Shown here: piece by piece, positions 1 through 6,919 of the stretch | How positions within the stretch are numbered: position 1 is the stretch's first letter | How the letters are laid out: each line of letters starts with the position of its first letter | Made by a program: the position numbers and the translations under genes | NCBI GenBank assembly: GCA_004357415.1 | Contig: SMVY01000077.1 | Location: 1-21,258, forward strand | Length of the DNA: 21,258 nucleotides | Reading direction: 5' to 3' | Origin: Gemmatimonadota bacterium | Lineage (GTDB): Bacteria; Gemmatimonadota; Gemmatimonadetes; Gemmatimonadales; GWC2-71-9 | The notes under the pieces: model-generated | Databases searched by the model: none | Told to the model about the DNA's origin: nothing | The model's input: the letters and a program-made list of their open reading frames with translations, nothing else

Positions 1-306
1 GGCGGCGGCGCCATCGACCTGCCGGCCGGCGACGAATTCGCCTCGATGCGCAGTTGGCAGGTGATCGCCGCCTGGAAGTTCCCCGTCGGCAGTGGCACCA
101 TGTCGCTTGAGCCGTTGTTCCGGGTGTCGTGGGCGGACGGAAACACCAATCTGGCTGACGATACGGTGTGGGGCTTCACCCCTGGTATCCAGATCTTCTT
201 CTATGGGCGCAACAAGCTGGCCCTGAACTGGGACTTGGTCGTGCCGACCTCGTCGTCACTGCGCTCGGAACATTCGTTCAAGGCCCAGTGGCAGTTCCAT
301 TTCTGA
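1..306 (+). CDS. C-terminal end of an outer-membrane porin-like β-barrel protein (5' partial)
   Basis: The reading frame is open from base 1 and ends in TGA at 304-306, so only the last 101 residues are visible and the start lies outside the window. The peptide alternates polar and hydrophobic residues as transmembrane β-strands do, for example around WGFTPGIQIFFYG and KLALNWDLVV. It ends in a β-strand closing with Phe (QWQFHF). A terminal aromatic residue is the usual recognition signal for the BAM outer-membrane assembly machinery. The pattern resembles the end of phosphate-selective porin (OprP/OprO)-type barrels, but substrate cannot be judged from this fragment. The neighbouring kinase is convergent, so nothing in the window indicates an operon partner. 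β-barrel is fairly likely; the specific porin family is a guess. Confidence 0.6.
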   Translation, partial: GGGAIDLPAGDEFASMRSWQVIAAWKFPVGSGTMSLEPLFRVSWADGNTNLADDTVWGFTPGIQIFFYGRNKLALNWDLVVPTSSSLRSEHSFKAQWQFHF

Positions 307-360
307 GCCGGATCGCAAGCACGGCTCGGCACGATGGGAATCTGTGATCCGATACTATTA

Positions 361-420
361 CCGCCGCCGACGCAGATCCATGAACTCGTCGGGGTCTGTC
401 ACCTCATCCTGTGCGAGCTA
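361..420 (-). pseudogene. Degenerate second copy of a PTS IIA 3' end, in frame after the kinase stop
   Basis: Bases 361-409 match 2554-2602, the 3' end of the intact PTS IIA gene, at 42 of 49 positions without a gap. On the minus strand, reading on from the kinase TAG (418-420) in the same frame gives 19 codons ending QDEVTDPDEFMDLRRRR and then TAA. The intact IIA gene ends LDTVKDPEEFMALLRRRGV. No start codon or ribosome binding site serves this fragment and the rest of a IIA domain is absent. It is therefore most simply a remnant of a duplicated or displaced IIA gene. An alternative is that the kinase once read through into this tail and a nonsense mutation separated them. Confidence 0.6.
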
Positions 421-2358
421 GGACGGTTGGGATGGCGTGCCACGGCCGGACAACAACCGCTCCACGTCGTCCGAAGCGGCCAGTTCGGCGTCCACTAGGT
501 CGGCGATCTCACGGGCGTGCTCCAGGTCGGCCGTGAGTTCGTCGTGAGAGCCGACTCCCGCATGCAGCCGGAGCAGATCCAACCGGATGTTTTCGAGCGC
601 GACCACGGCACTCTCCATACGCGATTGCGCCTTGGCCCGCGCCGCCTCGATCTCGACGCCCACCTGTCGGCGGCCGCTGTCGGTGGGGGCGGACACCCCG
701 ATATCGACACGCGCCAGCACGTCGCGCAGTGCGGTTTCACGTTTACGCAGAGCTTCTGCGTCTCGTTGCAGATGCTGAATGACGGCCGGCACGTCGGGAA
801 CGCGCCGCCGGACGTCGCTCGGGAGGCCGTCGAAGAGTTGATCGGCGGCGGACGCGAGGACGATCTCCGTGCGCTGGTCGAGAGCGGCCGGCACACGATC
901 CGGTACCTTCAGCCCGACGCCGGCAATCCGCAGGAGCCACTTGCCGAACCGGCCGATCATCAGGCGCTCGGCCAGATTGAGGACGCGCAGCGGGGAGTCT
1001 GCTTCGACAGCTGGGCCGGCACCCCATTGCACCACAGCAACGATGGCGGCAACCGTTCCGATGAGCATCTCCCTCACGTCTCCCGTTGCAATACCATTCG
1101 CCACGGCGAGGATGCCGAAGACGCCGATTGCCGGAGCCCACCTGATCCAGCGTTCCTGACCCTTTCGAAGCTGCTCCATATTGCCTTGCCCAGGGCGCAC
1201 CGCATCCTCCTCTTGGATCTCACGGGCCTCAGCTAGCAATGCGTTCCACACGTCCTCGGCGGAAAATCCGGCCCGCAGGACGGCGCGGGTCGCGCGGAAC
1301 AGCCGAGACAGGAACAGTGTTGGGAGAACCACTACGAACCCCACGAGGTACATCAACATCAGCGGACGGGTGGGAAGCATAGCGAGCAGGTCGTCCCCCA
1401 TGACGAAGATGAAGAGGAACGTGACGCTTCCCATGATTCCTAATGCGACCCCTGCGTCCCGGAGCTGACGAGTCAGGACCCGAACCGGCGGGGGGACCAC
1501 TCGCGCCACATCGCCCACAGCGCCGAGGGCCTCGACCAGTTCCTCGCCTGACTGGAAGCGTTGGGCGGGCTCCTTTGCCAGACATCGGTCGACGGCTTCG
1601 GCAAGCCGGGCCGGTGTGGCGCGGGCGAGGGTCGCGACACGGGGTGGAGATTCGTTCACCTGCTGGTAGATGATCGCCGGGAGGTTGGCCGCCTCGAATG
1701 GCAGGCGCCCCGTGAGCGCGAAGAACGCCGTGGCTCCGAGGGAGTATAGGTCGCTCCTGCCATCGACCTGCTCCCCGCAGGCCTGTTCGGGACTCATGTA
1801 GTGCACAGTGCCGAGAATCTCCCGGCGGTCAGTCATCGCGCTCGCGTCTACCACCCGCGCGATCCCGAAGTCGGCGAGCAAGGCCCGCCCGGTGCCTTTC
1901 TCGAGCAGGATGTTGTCGGGCTTGATGTCGCGATGGATCACGCCGCGCTCGTGGGCGTACCCGATCGCCCACGCAACCTCCTGCATCATGCGACGCACGG
2001 CTGAGGGTGGCACCGGTCCGGCACGCCGGACCCGCTGGCCGAGCGTCTCGCCATCGACGTAGGCCATGACGAAGAACACGAGGTCCCCGTGCTCCTCGAC
2101 GAGGTGAATGGGAACGATGTTCGGGTGGGATAGCTTGGCGGCCGTCCGGGCCTCCCGCAGGAAGCGCTCGCGCAGGGCCGGGTCCCGGGAAAAGTCGAGA
2201 GGGAGCAGCTTGATGGCGACGGGCCGGTCGAGAGCCACGTCGCGCGCCAGGAACACGATTCCCATTCCGCCCCGCCCGAGTTCGCGCTCCAGTGAGAAGC
2301 GCCCAGCCACCACCGATTGGAGGGCAATGAGTTCTGCGGAGCCGTCGGTCGTGCTCAT
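418..2358 (-). CDS. Membrane-anchored Ser/Thr protein kinase (PknB/Hanks type) with C-terminal coiled coil
   Basis: This is a 646-residue protein. The kinase domain spans about residues 20-285 and has all the catalytic elements: glycine loop GRGGMG (28-33), ATP lysine K50 in AIK, catalytic loop HRDIKPDN (142-149, D144), DFG (163-165) and an activation segment ending in MSPEQ. It should phosphorylate Ser/Thr on protein substrates in the cytoplasm. Hydrophobic segments near 303-320, 332-350, 407-422 and 430-447 predict four membrane helices. A charged, helical C-terminal part (about 520-640, rich in Ala, Glu, Arg and Leu) looks like a coiled coil. There are no PASTA repeats, so it is not a peptidoglycan-sensing PknB. 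The start is ATG at 2358 with GGAAG about nine bases upstream. The stop lies directly before the remnant PTS IIA tail. Kinase activity is well supported; substrate and signal are unknown. Confidence 0.95.
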   Translation of the reverse strand: MSTTDGSAELIALQSVVAGRFSLERELGRGGMGIVFLARDVALDRPVAIKLLPLDFSRDPALRERFLREARTAAKLSHPNIVPIHLVEEHGDLVFFVMAYVDGETLGQRVRRAGPVPPSAVRRMMQEVAWAIGYAHERGVIHRDIKPDNILLEKGTGRALLADFGIARVVDASAMTDRREILGTVHYMSPEQACGEQVDGRSDLYSLGATAFFALTGRLPFEAANLPAIIYQQVNESPPRVATLARATPARLAEAVDRCLAKEPAQRFQSGEELVEALGAVGDVARVVPPPVRVLTRQLRDAGVALGIMGSVTFLFIFVMGDDLLAMLPTRPLMLMYLVGFVVVLPTLFLSRLFRATRAVLRAGFSAEDVWNALLAEAREIQEEDAVRPGQGNMEQLRKGQERWIRWAPAIGVFGILAVANGIATGDVREMLIGTVAAIVAVVQWGAGPAVEADSPLRVLNLAERLMIGRFGKWLLRIAGVGLKVPDRVPAALDQRTEIVLASAADQLFDGLPSDVRRRVPDVPAVIQHLQRDAEALRKRETALRDVLARVDIGVSAPTDSGRRQVGVEIEAARAKAQSRMESAVVALENIRLDLLRLHAGVGSHDELTADLEHAREIADLVDAELAASDDVERLLSGRGTPSQPS

Positions 2359-2544
2359 CCTGTGGATCTTCCGTCTTGGCCGAGCCGGGGCTCCATCCGG
2401 TTACGGTCCGCGAGGGTGGTGGAGAGACGGGAGGCGATCAACATGAACTCAGGATTAGGAATCGAGAATTGAGAATTCTCCAACCCGCGCCCCACTCTCA
2501 AGTAACCAAGCGAGCCCCCAGGCGGAGCCGAAGCCGGTCGGCAC

Positions 2545-3003
2545 CTAAACGCCCCGCCGCCGAAGCAGCGCCATGAACTCTTCGGGGTCTTTCACCGTAT
2601 CCAGCTGATCGCGCACGTCGGAGTCGTGCACCAACCCTGCCACGTCGCCCATGACCTGGAGATACTGGTTGGATACGTGGATAGGTGGGGCCAGGATCAG
2701 GAACACGTGGCGCACCGGCAGCCCGTCGCCGGCGTCCCAGTCGAGCCCGGCCGGTTTTCGCCCGTAGGCCATCCGCAGGGCATCCATCTCGTCGCACCGC
2801 GCGTGAGGGATGGCGATCCCGTGGCCCACTCCGGTGGAACCCTGCGCTTCCCGGAGATCCAGCACTCGGCGGACGGCCAGGTGAGCCTCGTCCGTCAGGG
2901 TCAGCTTGGTCACCAGTTCTTCCAGTACCTCGTCCTTGGTCTCACCAACGAGGTCGAGGACCACCGCCTCGGCGGGGATCAGTTCATGGAGCGCTGTGGC
3001 CAA
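2545..3003 (-). CDS. PTS EIIA type-2 domain protein (PtsN-like)
   Basis: The 152-residue single-domain protein carries the phosphorylation-site signature GHGIAIPHAR, with the expected phospho-acceptor His at residue 67. It matches the fructose/mannitol/nitrogen IIA family. As there is no IIB/IIC partner nearby, it is more likely a regulatory IIA (PtsN-type, phosphorylated by a PTS phosphorelay) than a sugar transporter component. The start is TTG at 3003-3001: AGGAG (plus-strand 3009-3013) sits five bases upstream, and the family's usual N terminus follows at once. The gene is divergent from dusB and upstream of the kinase on the same strand with a 186-bp gap. Its last ~49 bases are duplicated beyond the kinase. 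A role in the nitrogen or carbon phosphorelay is inferred from the family only. Confidence 0.88.
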   Translation of the reverse strand: MATALHELIPAEAVVLDLVGETKDEVLEELVTKLTLTDEAHLAVRRVLDLREAQGSTGVGHGIAIPHARCDEMDALRMAYGRKPAGLDWDAGDGLPVRHVFLILAPPIHVSNQYLQVMGDVAGLVHDSDVRDQLDTVKDPEEFMALLRRRGV

Positions 3004-3008
3004 GGGAT

Positions 3009-3013
3009 CTCCT
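3009..3013 (-). promoter_or_regulatory. Ribosome binding site supporting the TTG start of the PTS IIA gene
   Basis: On the minus strand AGGAG lies five bases before the TTG at 3003-3001. No ATG or GTG in the frame is placed as well, so this site decides the start. Confidence 0.6.
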
Positions 3014-3121
3014 GGGTCGCGGGTGAGGCGCCAGAACCTACCGCCCCGGGGGTGGCACTGTCAAACCCACGGCCCAGGCGGGCCGCTTGCCCGTGTCCGG
3101 CGTACTAAGTATTTTTGCCCC

Positions 3122-4108
3122 ATGGACTTGCCGTACCTGAAGGGGGTCGATTTCCCCCTCATCCTGGCGCCGATGGCCGGCGTGTCGGAACCGCCTTTCC
3201 GCCAAGTCTGCCGGTGGCTTGGGGCCGACGCCGTCATGTCGGAGTTTCTCTCGTCCGAGGCCCTGCGCCGGCGGATTGCCCGGGTCCTCCAGGGAGCCTC
3301 GTTCGAAGAGCAGGAACGGCCCATCGGCATCCAGATCTACGGGGCCAACCCGGAGGCGATGGCGGAGGCCGCCGGGTTGGTGACCGAGCGGTATGGTCCC
3401 GACTTCATCGACATCAACTTCGGCTGTCCGGTCAAGAAGGTGGTCAAGCGGAACGGCGGCTCGGGCTGTCTCAAGGATCTCGACCAGGTCGAGCGGGTCA
3501 TTCGGGCAGTTGTGGGGGCCACCCATCTCCCGGTCACGGTCAAGACCAGGAGCGGCTGGAGCGCCGAGACCCGCGACCCGGTCGGGATCGCTCTGCGGAT
3601 GCAGGATGCCGGCGCCAAGGCGTTCACGCTCCACGCTCGGACCCGAAACCAGATGCTCACCGGGTCGGCGGACTGGGATGAAATCGCCGCCGTGGTCGAG
3701 GCGCTCGACACCCCAGTCATCGGCAACGGCGACCTGCGTACTCCTGAGGACATCGTGCGGATGCGGGCCCACACGGCGTGCGCCGGGGTGATGATAGGCC
3801 GCGGTTCGTTCGGCAACCCGTGGCTATTCCAGCGGGCCAGGGCCCTGCTGAACGGCGAGGCGCCGATCCCGGAACCTTCGGCGGATGTGCGCATGGCCAT
3901 GGCCATGGAGCACGGCCGCCTGGCCATTCGGCTCCAGGGCGATACCCGCAGGACCGTGATCGAATTCCGCAAGCACTTTGGTTGGTACACCAAGGGGCTT
4001 CCGGGAGCGGGTGGTTTGCGGCAGCGTCTGTTTCAGGTCGAGTCGATGACTGAGGCCCAGGCCGTGTTCGCCGAATACGGTGAACCCCAAACGGCCCAGG
4101 TGGCGTGA
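3122..4108 (+). CDS. dusB: tRNA-dihydrouridine synthase (DusB-like)
   Basis: The 328-residue flavoenzyme reduces specific uridines in tRNA D-loops to dihydrouridine using FMN and NADPH. Family motifs occur in order. APMAGVSEPPFR (16-27) is the FMN-binding start of the TIM barrel. INFGCPVKKVVKRNGGSGC (about 98-116) contains the catalytic Cys102 of the GCP motif. They are followed by VKTRSGW, HARTRNQMLTGSADW, VIGNGDL and GVMIGRGSFGNPW (phosphate binding), and then the helical tRNA-binding tail with RKHFGWYTKG. The start is ATG at 3122, since the frame upstream encodes nothing family-like. There is no clear Shine-Dalgarno sequence and the AT-rich TATTTT box is only six bases away, so a leaderless or very short leader is possible. 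The stop overlaps the larB start by 4 bp. Assignment to Dus is secure; DusB rather than another bacterial Dus is likely. Confidence 0.95.
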   Translation: MDLPYLKGVDFPLILAPMAGVSEPPFRQVCRWLGADAVMSEFLSSEALRRRIARVLQGASFEEQERPIGIQIYGANPEAMAEAAGLVTERYGPDFIDINFGCPVKKVVKRNGGSGCLKDLDQVERVIRAVVGATHLPVTVKTRSGWSAETRDPVGIALRMQDAGAKAFTLHARTRNQMLTGSADWDEIAAVVEALDTPVIGNGDLRTPEDIVRMRAHTACAGVMIGRGSFGNPWLFQRARALLNGEAPIPEPSADVRMAMAMEHGRLAIRLQGDTRRTVIEFRKHFGWYTKGLPGAGGLRQRLFQVESMTEAQAVFAEYGEPQTAQVA

Positions 4109-4860
4109 ACCCTGAGACGCTTCGGTTACTCCTCGACGATGTCGCCGCCGGGCGGGTGACCATCGAGGGGGCCTACGATCGCCTCAAGTACCTCCCAGGC
4201 GAGGACATGGGCTTCGCCCATCTCGATCACCACCGGGCCATTCGTCAGGGCCAGGCAGAAGTCGTCTTCTGCCAAGGCAAGACCATCGATCAGCTCACGG
4301 CCATCTGCCGGCGCTTCGCCGAGCGCACGGGCTCGTTTCTCGGTACCAGGGCAGACGAGGCCCAGGCCCGCGCGCTGGAGAACCTGTTTCCCGCGCTCGA
4401 GTGGAACCCCACGGCCAGGACCGTTTATCTTCGCCCCACACCCACGCCACCGCTGACGGGCGCCGGCACCGTGCTGGTCGTATCCGCCGGAACCAGCGAC
4501 GCCCCGGTGGCCGAGGAGGCCCTGGTGACGGCCGAAGCGTTCGGCAACGCCGTCGACCGGATGCATGACGTCGGGGTGGCCGGTCTGCACCGCTTGATGG
4601 GGGCGCAGGACCGCTTGGGCGAGGCAGCGGTGGTGATAGTGGTGGCGGGTATGGAAGGTGCCCTGCCATCGGTGGTCGGCGGCCTGGTGGCGGCACCGGT
4701 CATCGCCGTCCCCACCAGCGTGGGGTACGGTGCTTCTTTCGGCGGGATCGCGGCACTCCTGGGTATGCTCAACTCCTGCGCCGCCGGGATCACGGTGGTC
4801 AATATCGACAACGGATTCGGCGCCGCGGCCGCGGCCAGTCGTATCAACCATCGACCCTGA
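4105..4860 (+). CDS. larB: Nickel-pincer cofactor biosynthesis protein LarB (P2CMN synthase)
   Basis: The 251-residue protein belongs to the PurE (AIR carboxylase) superfamily. LarB carboxylates nicotinic acid adenine dinucleotide at C5 of the pyridinium ring and splits off AMP. The product is pyridinium-3,5-biscarboxylic acid mononucleotide, the first step to the nickel-pincer nucleotide of lactate racemase and other LarA-type enzymes. The PurE-like domain covers about 120-247, with SAGTSDAPVAEEA (127-139), DVGVAGLHRL (155-164), VAGMEGALPSVVGG and VPTSVGYGASFGG. SCAAGITVVNIDNGFG contains Cys225, the equivalent of the conserved cysteine that binds the substrate. The start is a GTG overlapping the dusB stop (GTGA), which suggests translational coupling. 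Neither larC, larE nor larA is in the window. Confidence 0.93.
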   Translation: MNPETLRLLLDDVAAGRVTIEGAYDRLKYLPGEDMGFAHLDHHRAIRQGQAEVVFCQGKTIDQLTAICRRFAERTGSFLGTRADEAQARALENLFPALEWNPTARTVYLRPTPTPPLTGAGTVLVVSAGTSDAPVAEEALVTAEAFGNAVDRMHDVGVAGLHRLMGAQDRLGEAAVVIVVAGMEGALPSVVGGLVAAPVIAVPTSVGYGASFGGIAALLGMLNSCAAGITVVNIDNGFGAAAAASRINHRP

Positions 4861-4863
4861 GGG

Positions 4864-4868
4864 GGAGG
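4864..4868 (+). promoter_or_regulatory. Shine-Dalgarno GGAGG implying a CTG start for the diguanylate cyclase
   Basis: A purine-rich stretch (4861-4873) follows the larB stop directly. Its GGAGG at 4864-4868 is eight bases before an in-frame CTG at 4877 and five bases before ATT at 4874. The nearest in-frame GTG codons (4895, 4907) are too far away to use it. An in-frame ATG exists only deep inside larB. Confidence 0.5.
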
Positions 4869-4876
4869 GGGAGATT

Positions 4877-6346
4877 CTGGGACGCATCTCGCTGGTGATC
4901 ATCGGTGTGGCACTCCTCGCCCTGGGCCTGTGGCGTGGTGGCTGGTGGGCTATCGCCGCGGCGGTCGGTGGGGGCGGCCTGGCGCTGGCTTCCCGGAACG
5001 GCGTTGTACGGTTGCCGCCGGGAGCTAGGCGGGTCACGCCCCACCTCCTCCCCGATCCCGCGATCGACTGGCTGCGGCAATCTCACCAGGCACTGGGGGC
5101 GTGGGCCATCGAGGGCGGCCCCCACGGGTCCGGCCTGGCCGGGTATCACAGCCTGGATCCGGCCGCGAAATTTACCGATAGCCGCCTGCGGCACATCGAG
5201 CATCGGTTGATGGAGTTGCGGGATCGCGACGGTGGTGGCGGTGAACGGCTGGAAGAAGGCACCCTCGTGTTCGAGGCCCTCAGCGGTTTCGTGGCCGGTC
5301 TCATGCTCAGCCCGATCCACACGCCGGGAGACCTGGAGCGCGCCCACAAGGATCTGCGGTATCTGCTGGACGGCCTTACCCGCCGGCCGATCATTCACCA
5401 GATGGCCCAGGACCAGGCAGCGCCGGTAGAGGCGAGTCGCAGCATCGCCCTGCGCCTGGCCTATCACATTGAACGGGTACTCGAGGTGCACGTGGTCGTG
5501 GCGCTGCTCGAGCCTGCCGGTGCCCGCGTCGCCGCGGTTGCCGGTGGTGCGGACATGCGGCTCGTGGGCACGCTGTTGCCGGACGAAGGACCGCTGGGAC
5601 GCGTGGCTCATGGATCGGCTCGGTCGATGCAAGTACAGGGCGAGGCGCTGGCCGACCTGGTCTCCGACCGGCGCCAGCATGGTCGCACGCAGATCACCAT
5701 GCTGCACCTGCAGGACCAGGGTGAACCGATCGGGGCCGTGGCCTTCTGGCGTTTCCCCTCGGGACCACTTCCGGGTACGGCGCTGGCCGAAGTGAAGGAG
5801 ATCCTGCACCAGTCGGAGCCACGGTTTCGCGCCGCGATGATGATGGAAAAGGACCGCAAAGACGCCTCCACCGATCACCTCACCGGCCTGCCCGATCGCA
5901 AGGTGCTGGAGCGGCGCTTGAAGCGGCTCGGCCAGGCCACCGGCGCCATTATCATCGCCGACCTCGACCGCTTCAAGTCGTTGAACGATACCCTGGGCCA
6001 TCCGGCGGGCGACGCGGCGCTGGTGCACTTCGCCAATACCATCAACCACGTGGTGCGCGAAACCGACCAGGCGGCCCGCATCGGGGGGGAAGAGTTTGCG
6101 GTCTGGCTGCCGGAGGCCGACGTTCCCTCCGCCCTCATGGTCGCCAACCGCATTCGGGAGCGGTTCGCTTCATCGTCGTGGGACTGGCAGGGACGTTCCT
6201 GGGCGCTGTCCGCCTCGTTCGGTGTCGCCGCCTGTCCCGAGAGCACCCGCAGCCTGGACAACCTGATGGCCCGGGCCGATGCGGCGCTGCTTCAGGCCAA
6301 GAAGGCAGGCCGCAACCGGGCTGTGGCTGCTCCGTCACAGTCGTGA
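4877..6346 (+). CDS. Membrane-associated diguanylate cyclase with GAF-like sensor domain
   Basis: From the proposed CTG start the product has about 489 residues. Residues 4-38 are hydrophobic and predict one or two membrane helices. A central region (about 190-320, with HIERVLEVHVVVALLEP, MLHLQDQGEPIGAVAFWR and similar strand patterns) looks GAF-like. The C-terminal GGDEF domain (about 325-485) begins DHLTGLPDRKVLERRL. It contains DLDRFKSLNDTLGHPAGD, the active-site loop GGEEF (403-407), and FGVA and ADAALLQAKKAGRNR near the end. It should make cyclic di-GMP from two GTP. An RxxD I-site (RETD, 394-397) lies five residues before GGEEF, so product inhibition is expected. The start is uncertain. 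Placement right after larB suggests cotranscription, though no functional link to nickel is evident. Confidence 0.9.
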   Translation: MGRISLVIIGVALLALGLWRGGWWAIAAAVGGGGLALASRNGVVRLPPGARRVTPHLLPDPAIDWLRQSHQALGAWAIEGGPHGSGLAGYHSLDPAAKFTDSRLRHIEHRLMELRDRDGGGGERLEEGTLVFEALSGFVAGLMLSPIHTPGDLERAHKDLRYLLDGLTRRPIIHQMAQDQAAPVEASRSIALRLAYHIERVLEVHVVVALLEPAGARVAAVAGGADMRLVGTLLPDEGPLGRVAHGSARSMQVQGEALADLVSDRRQHGRTQITMLHLQDQGEPIGAVAFWRFPSGPLPGTALAEVKEILHQSEPRFRAAMMMEKDRKDASTDHLTGLPDRKVLERRLKRLGQATGAIIIADLDRFKSLNDTLGHPAGDAALVHFANTINHVVRETDQAARIGGEEFAVWLPEADVPSALMVANRIRERFASSSWDWQGRSWALSASFGVAACPESTRSLDNLMARADAALLQAKKAGRNRAVAAPSQS

Positions 6347-6370
6347 CTACCGCTGGCCCCGCTCTTGCTG

Positions 6371-6376
6371 TATAAT
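6371..6376 (+). promoter_or_regulatory. Consensus -10 box of the ssrA promoter
   Basis: A perfect TATAAT lies 15 bases before the mature tmRNA 5' end and 24 bases after the diguanylate cyclase stop. No good -35 hexamer is visible at 16-18 bp. The implied transcript start (~6383) leaves a short 5' leader for RNase P to remove. Confidence 0.65.
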
Positions 6377-6391
6377 TCTTGTACACCTATT

Positions 6392-6751
6392 GGGGGCGAC
6401 TGGCTTCGACGGGTGTGAAGAAAGAATTGCTGCGTGCCCAGGTCCAAGGTTCCTGGTAAAACCGCTTGGAAACTGTTATTTGCCAACACTGAACTGGCAA
6501 TGGCTGCCTAAGTTGAGCTAAGCTCGCTTGGAGCACCTGCGACGGATGCAGCTCTCCTGGGGCGTCGCCGTCGTATCGCAAATCCGGGATAGCTGCCTCG
6601 GCCTCCCCCGACCGAAGCGGCGAGATTCAGGGGGTAGTTCCCGGACCGGTTGGCCCGTGCACCGCTCGGGAAGACATCAAGCGCGAGCCTACGCACGTAG
6701 ACGCAGATCTGGATCCACGTTCGGACGAGGGTTCGATTCCCTCCGCCTCCA
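6392..6751 (+). ncRNA. ssrA: Transfer-messenger RNA (tmRNA, one-piece)
   Basis: The 5' end GGGGGCGACTGGCTTCGACG is the classic tmRNA start. The 3' end has the T-arm GAGGG-TTCGATT-CCCTC followed by CGCCTCC and discriminator A. The first seven bases pair with CGCCTCC (six Watson-Crick pairs and one G·U) to form the acceptor stem. The RNA is 360 nt long. The 3' CCA is not encoded (CTT follows the A), so it must be added by nucleotidyltransferase. The mRNA-like part begins at a GCC resume codon (6482) and ends at TAA (6509-6511). tmRNA with SmpB rescues stalled ribosomes and tags nascent proteins for proteolysis. ORFs on either strand here are spurious. Confidence 0.97.
6482..6511 (+). other. tmRNA tag-peptide reading frame
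   Basis: The nine codons from GCC (6482) to GCC (6506) encode ANTELAMAA and are followed by TAA. With the alanine charged on tmRNA itself the added tag would be A-ANTELAMAA. Initial AN and terminal AA fit the known tag pattern recognised by ClpXP and SspB-type systems. Confidence 0.85.
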
Positions 6752-6753
6752 CT

Positions 6754-6800
6754 TACGCCACGGGCGGGCAACTCGAAACGAGTTGTCCGCCCGTGGCGTA
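6754..6800 (+). terminator. Very stable hairpin downstream of ssrA (no U-tract)
   Basis: Arms 6754-6775 and 6779-6800 form a 22-bp stem with a three-base AAA loop. All pairs are Watson-Crick except one G·U. It starts two bases after the tmRNA discriminator. The expected run of T after the stem is missing (TGGTTGG follows), so it may be a non-canonical terminator, or a barrier that positions 3' trimming of the tmRNA precursor. Confidence 0.7.
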
Positions 6801-6919
6801 TGGTTGGAGTGCGCAGGACGCAGGTCCAATTGCGCAGGGGCCTTCGGGTGCTACCTTCGACCGCCTGACCGCACTGACCGCCCACCCAACCTTTTCCCCC
6901 CTTCCGACGACCAACCAGT

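Noticed and set aside
305..327. 6-bp inverted repeat after the porin stop as a terminator
   Set aside because: The stem is short, the loop is 11 bases and there is no T-tract; chance occurrence is likely in GC-rich DNA.
517..1236. 239-residue plus-strand ORF inside the kinase gene
   Set aside because: Antisense to a complete kinase gene with all motifs; composition is that of a high-GC shadow frame with no recognisable domain.
2464..2480. Tandem GAGAATT and palindrome GAGAATTCTC upstream of the kinase
   Set aside because: Short, AT-rich intergenic sequence with only two copies and no second site in the window; too little for an operator call.
4658..4876. N-terminal extension of the diguanylate cyclase into larB
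   Set aside because: The stretch is a shifted frame over the most conserved part of larB; the membrane helix and ribosome binding site fit a start near 4877.
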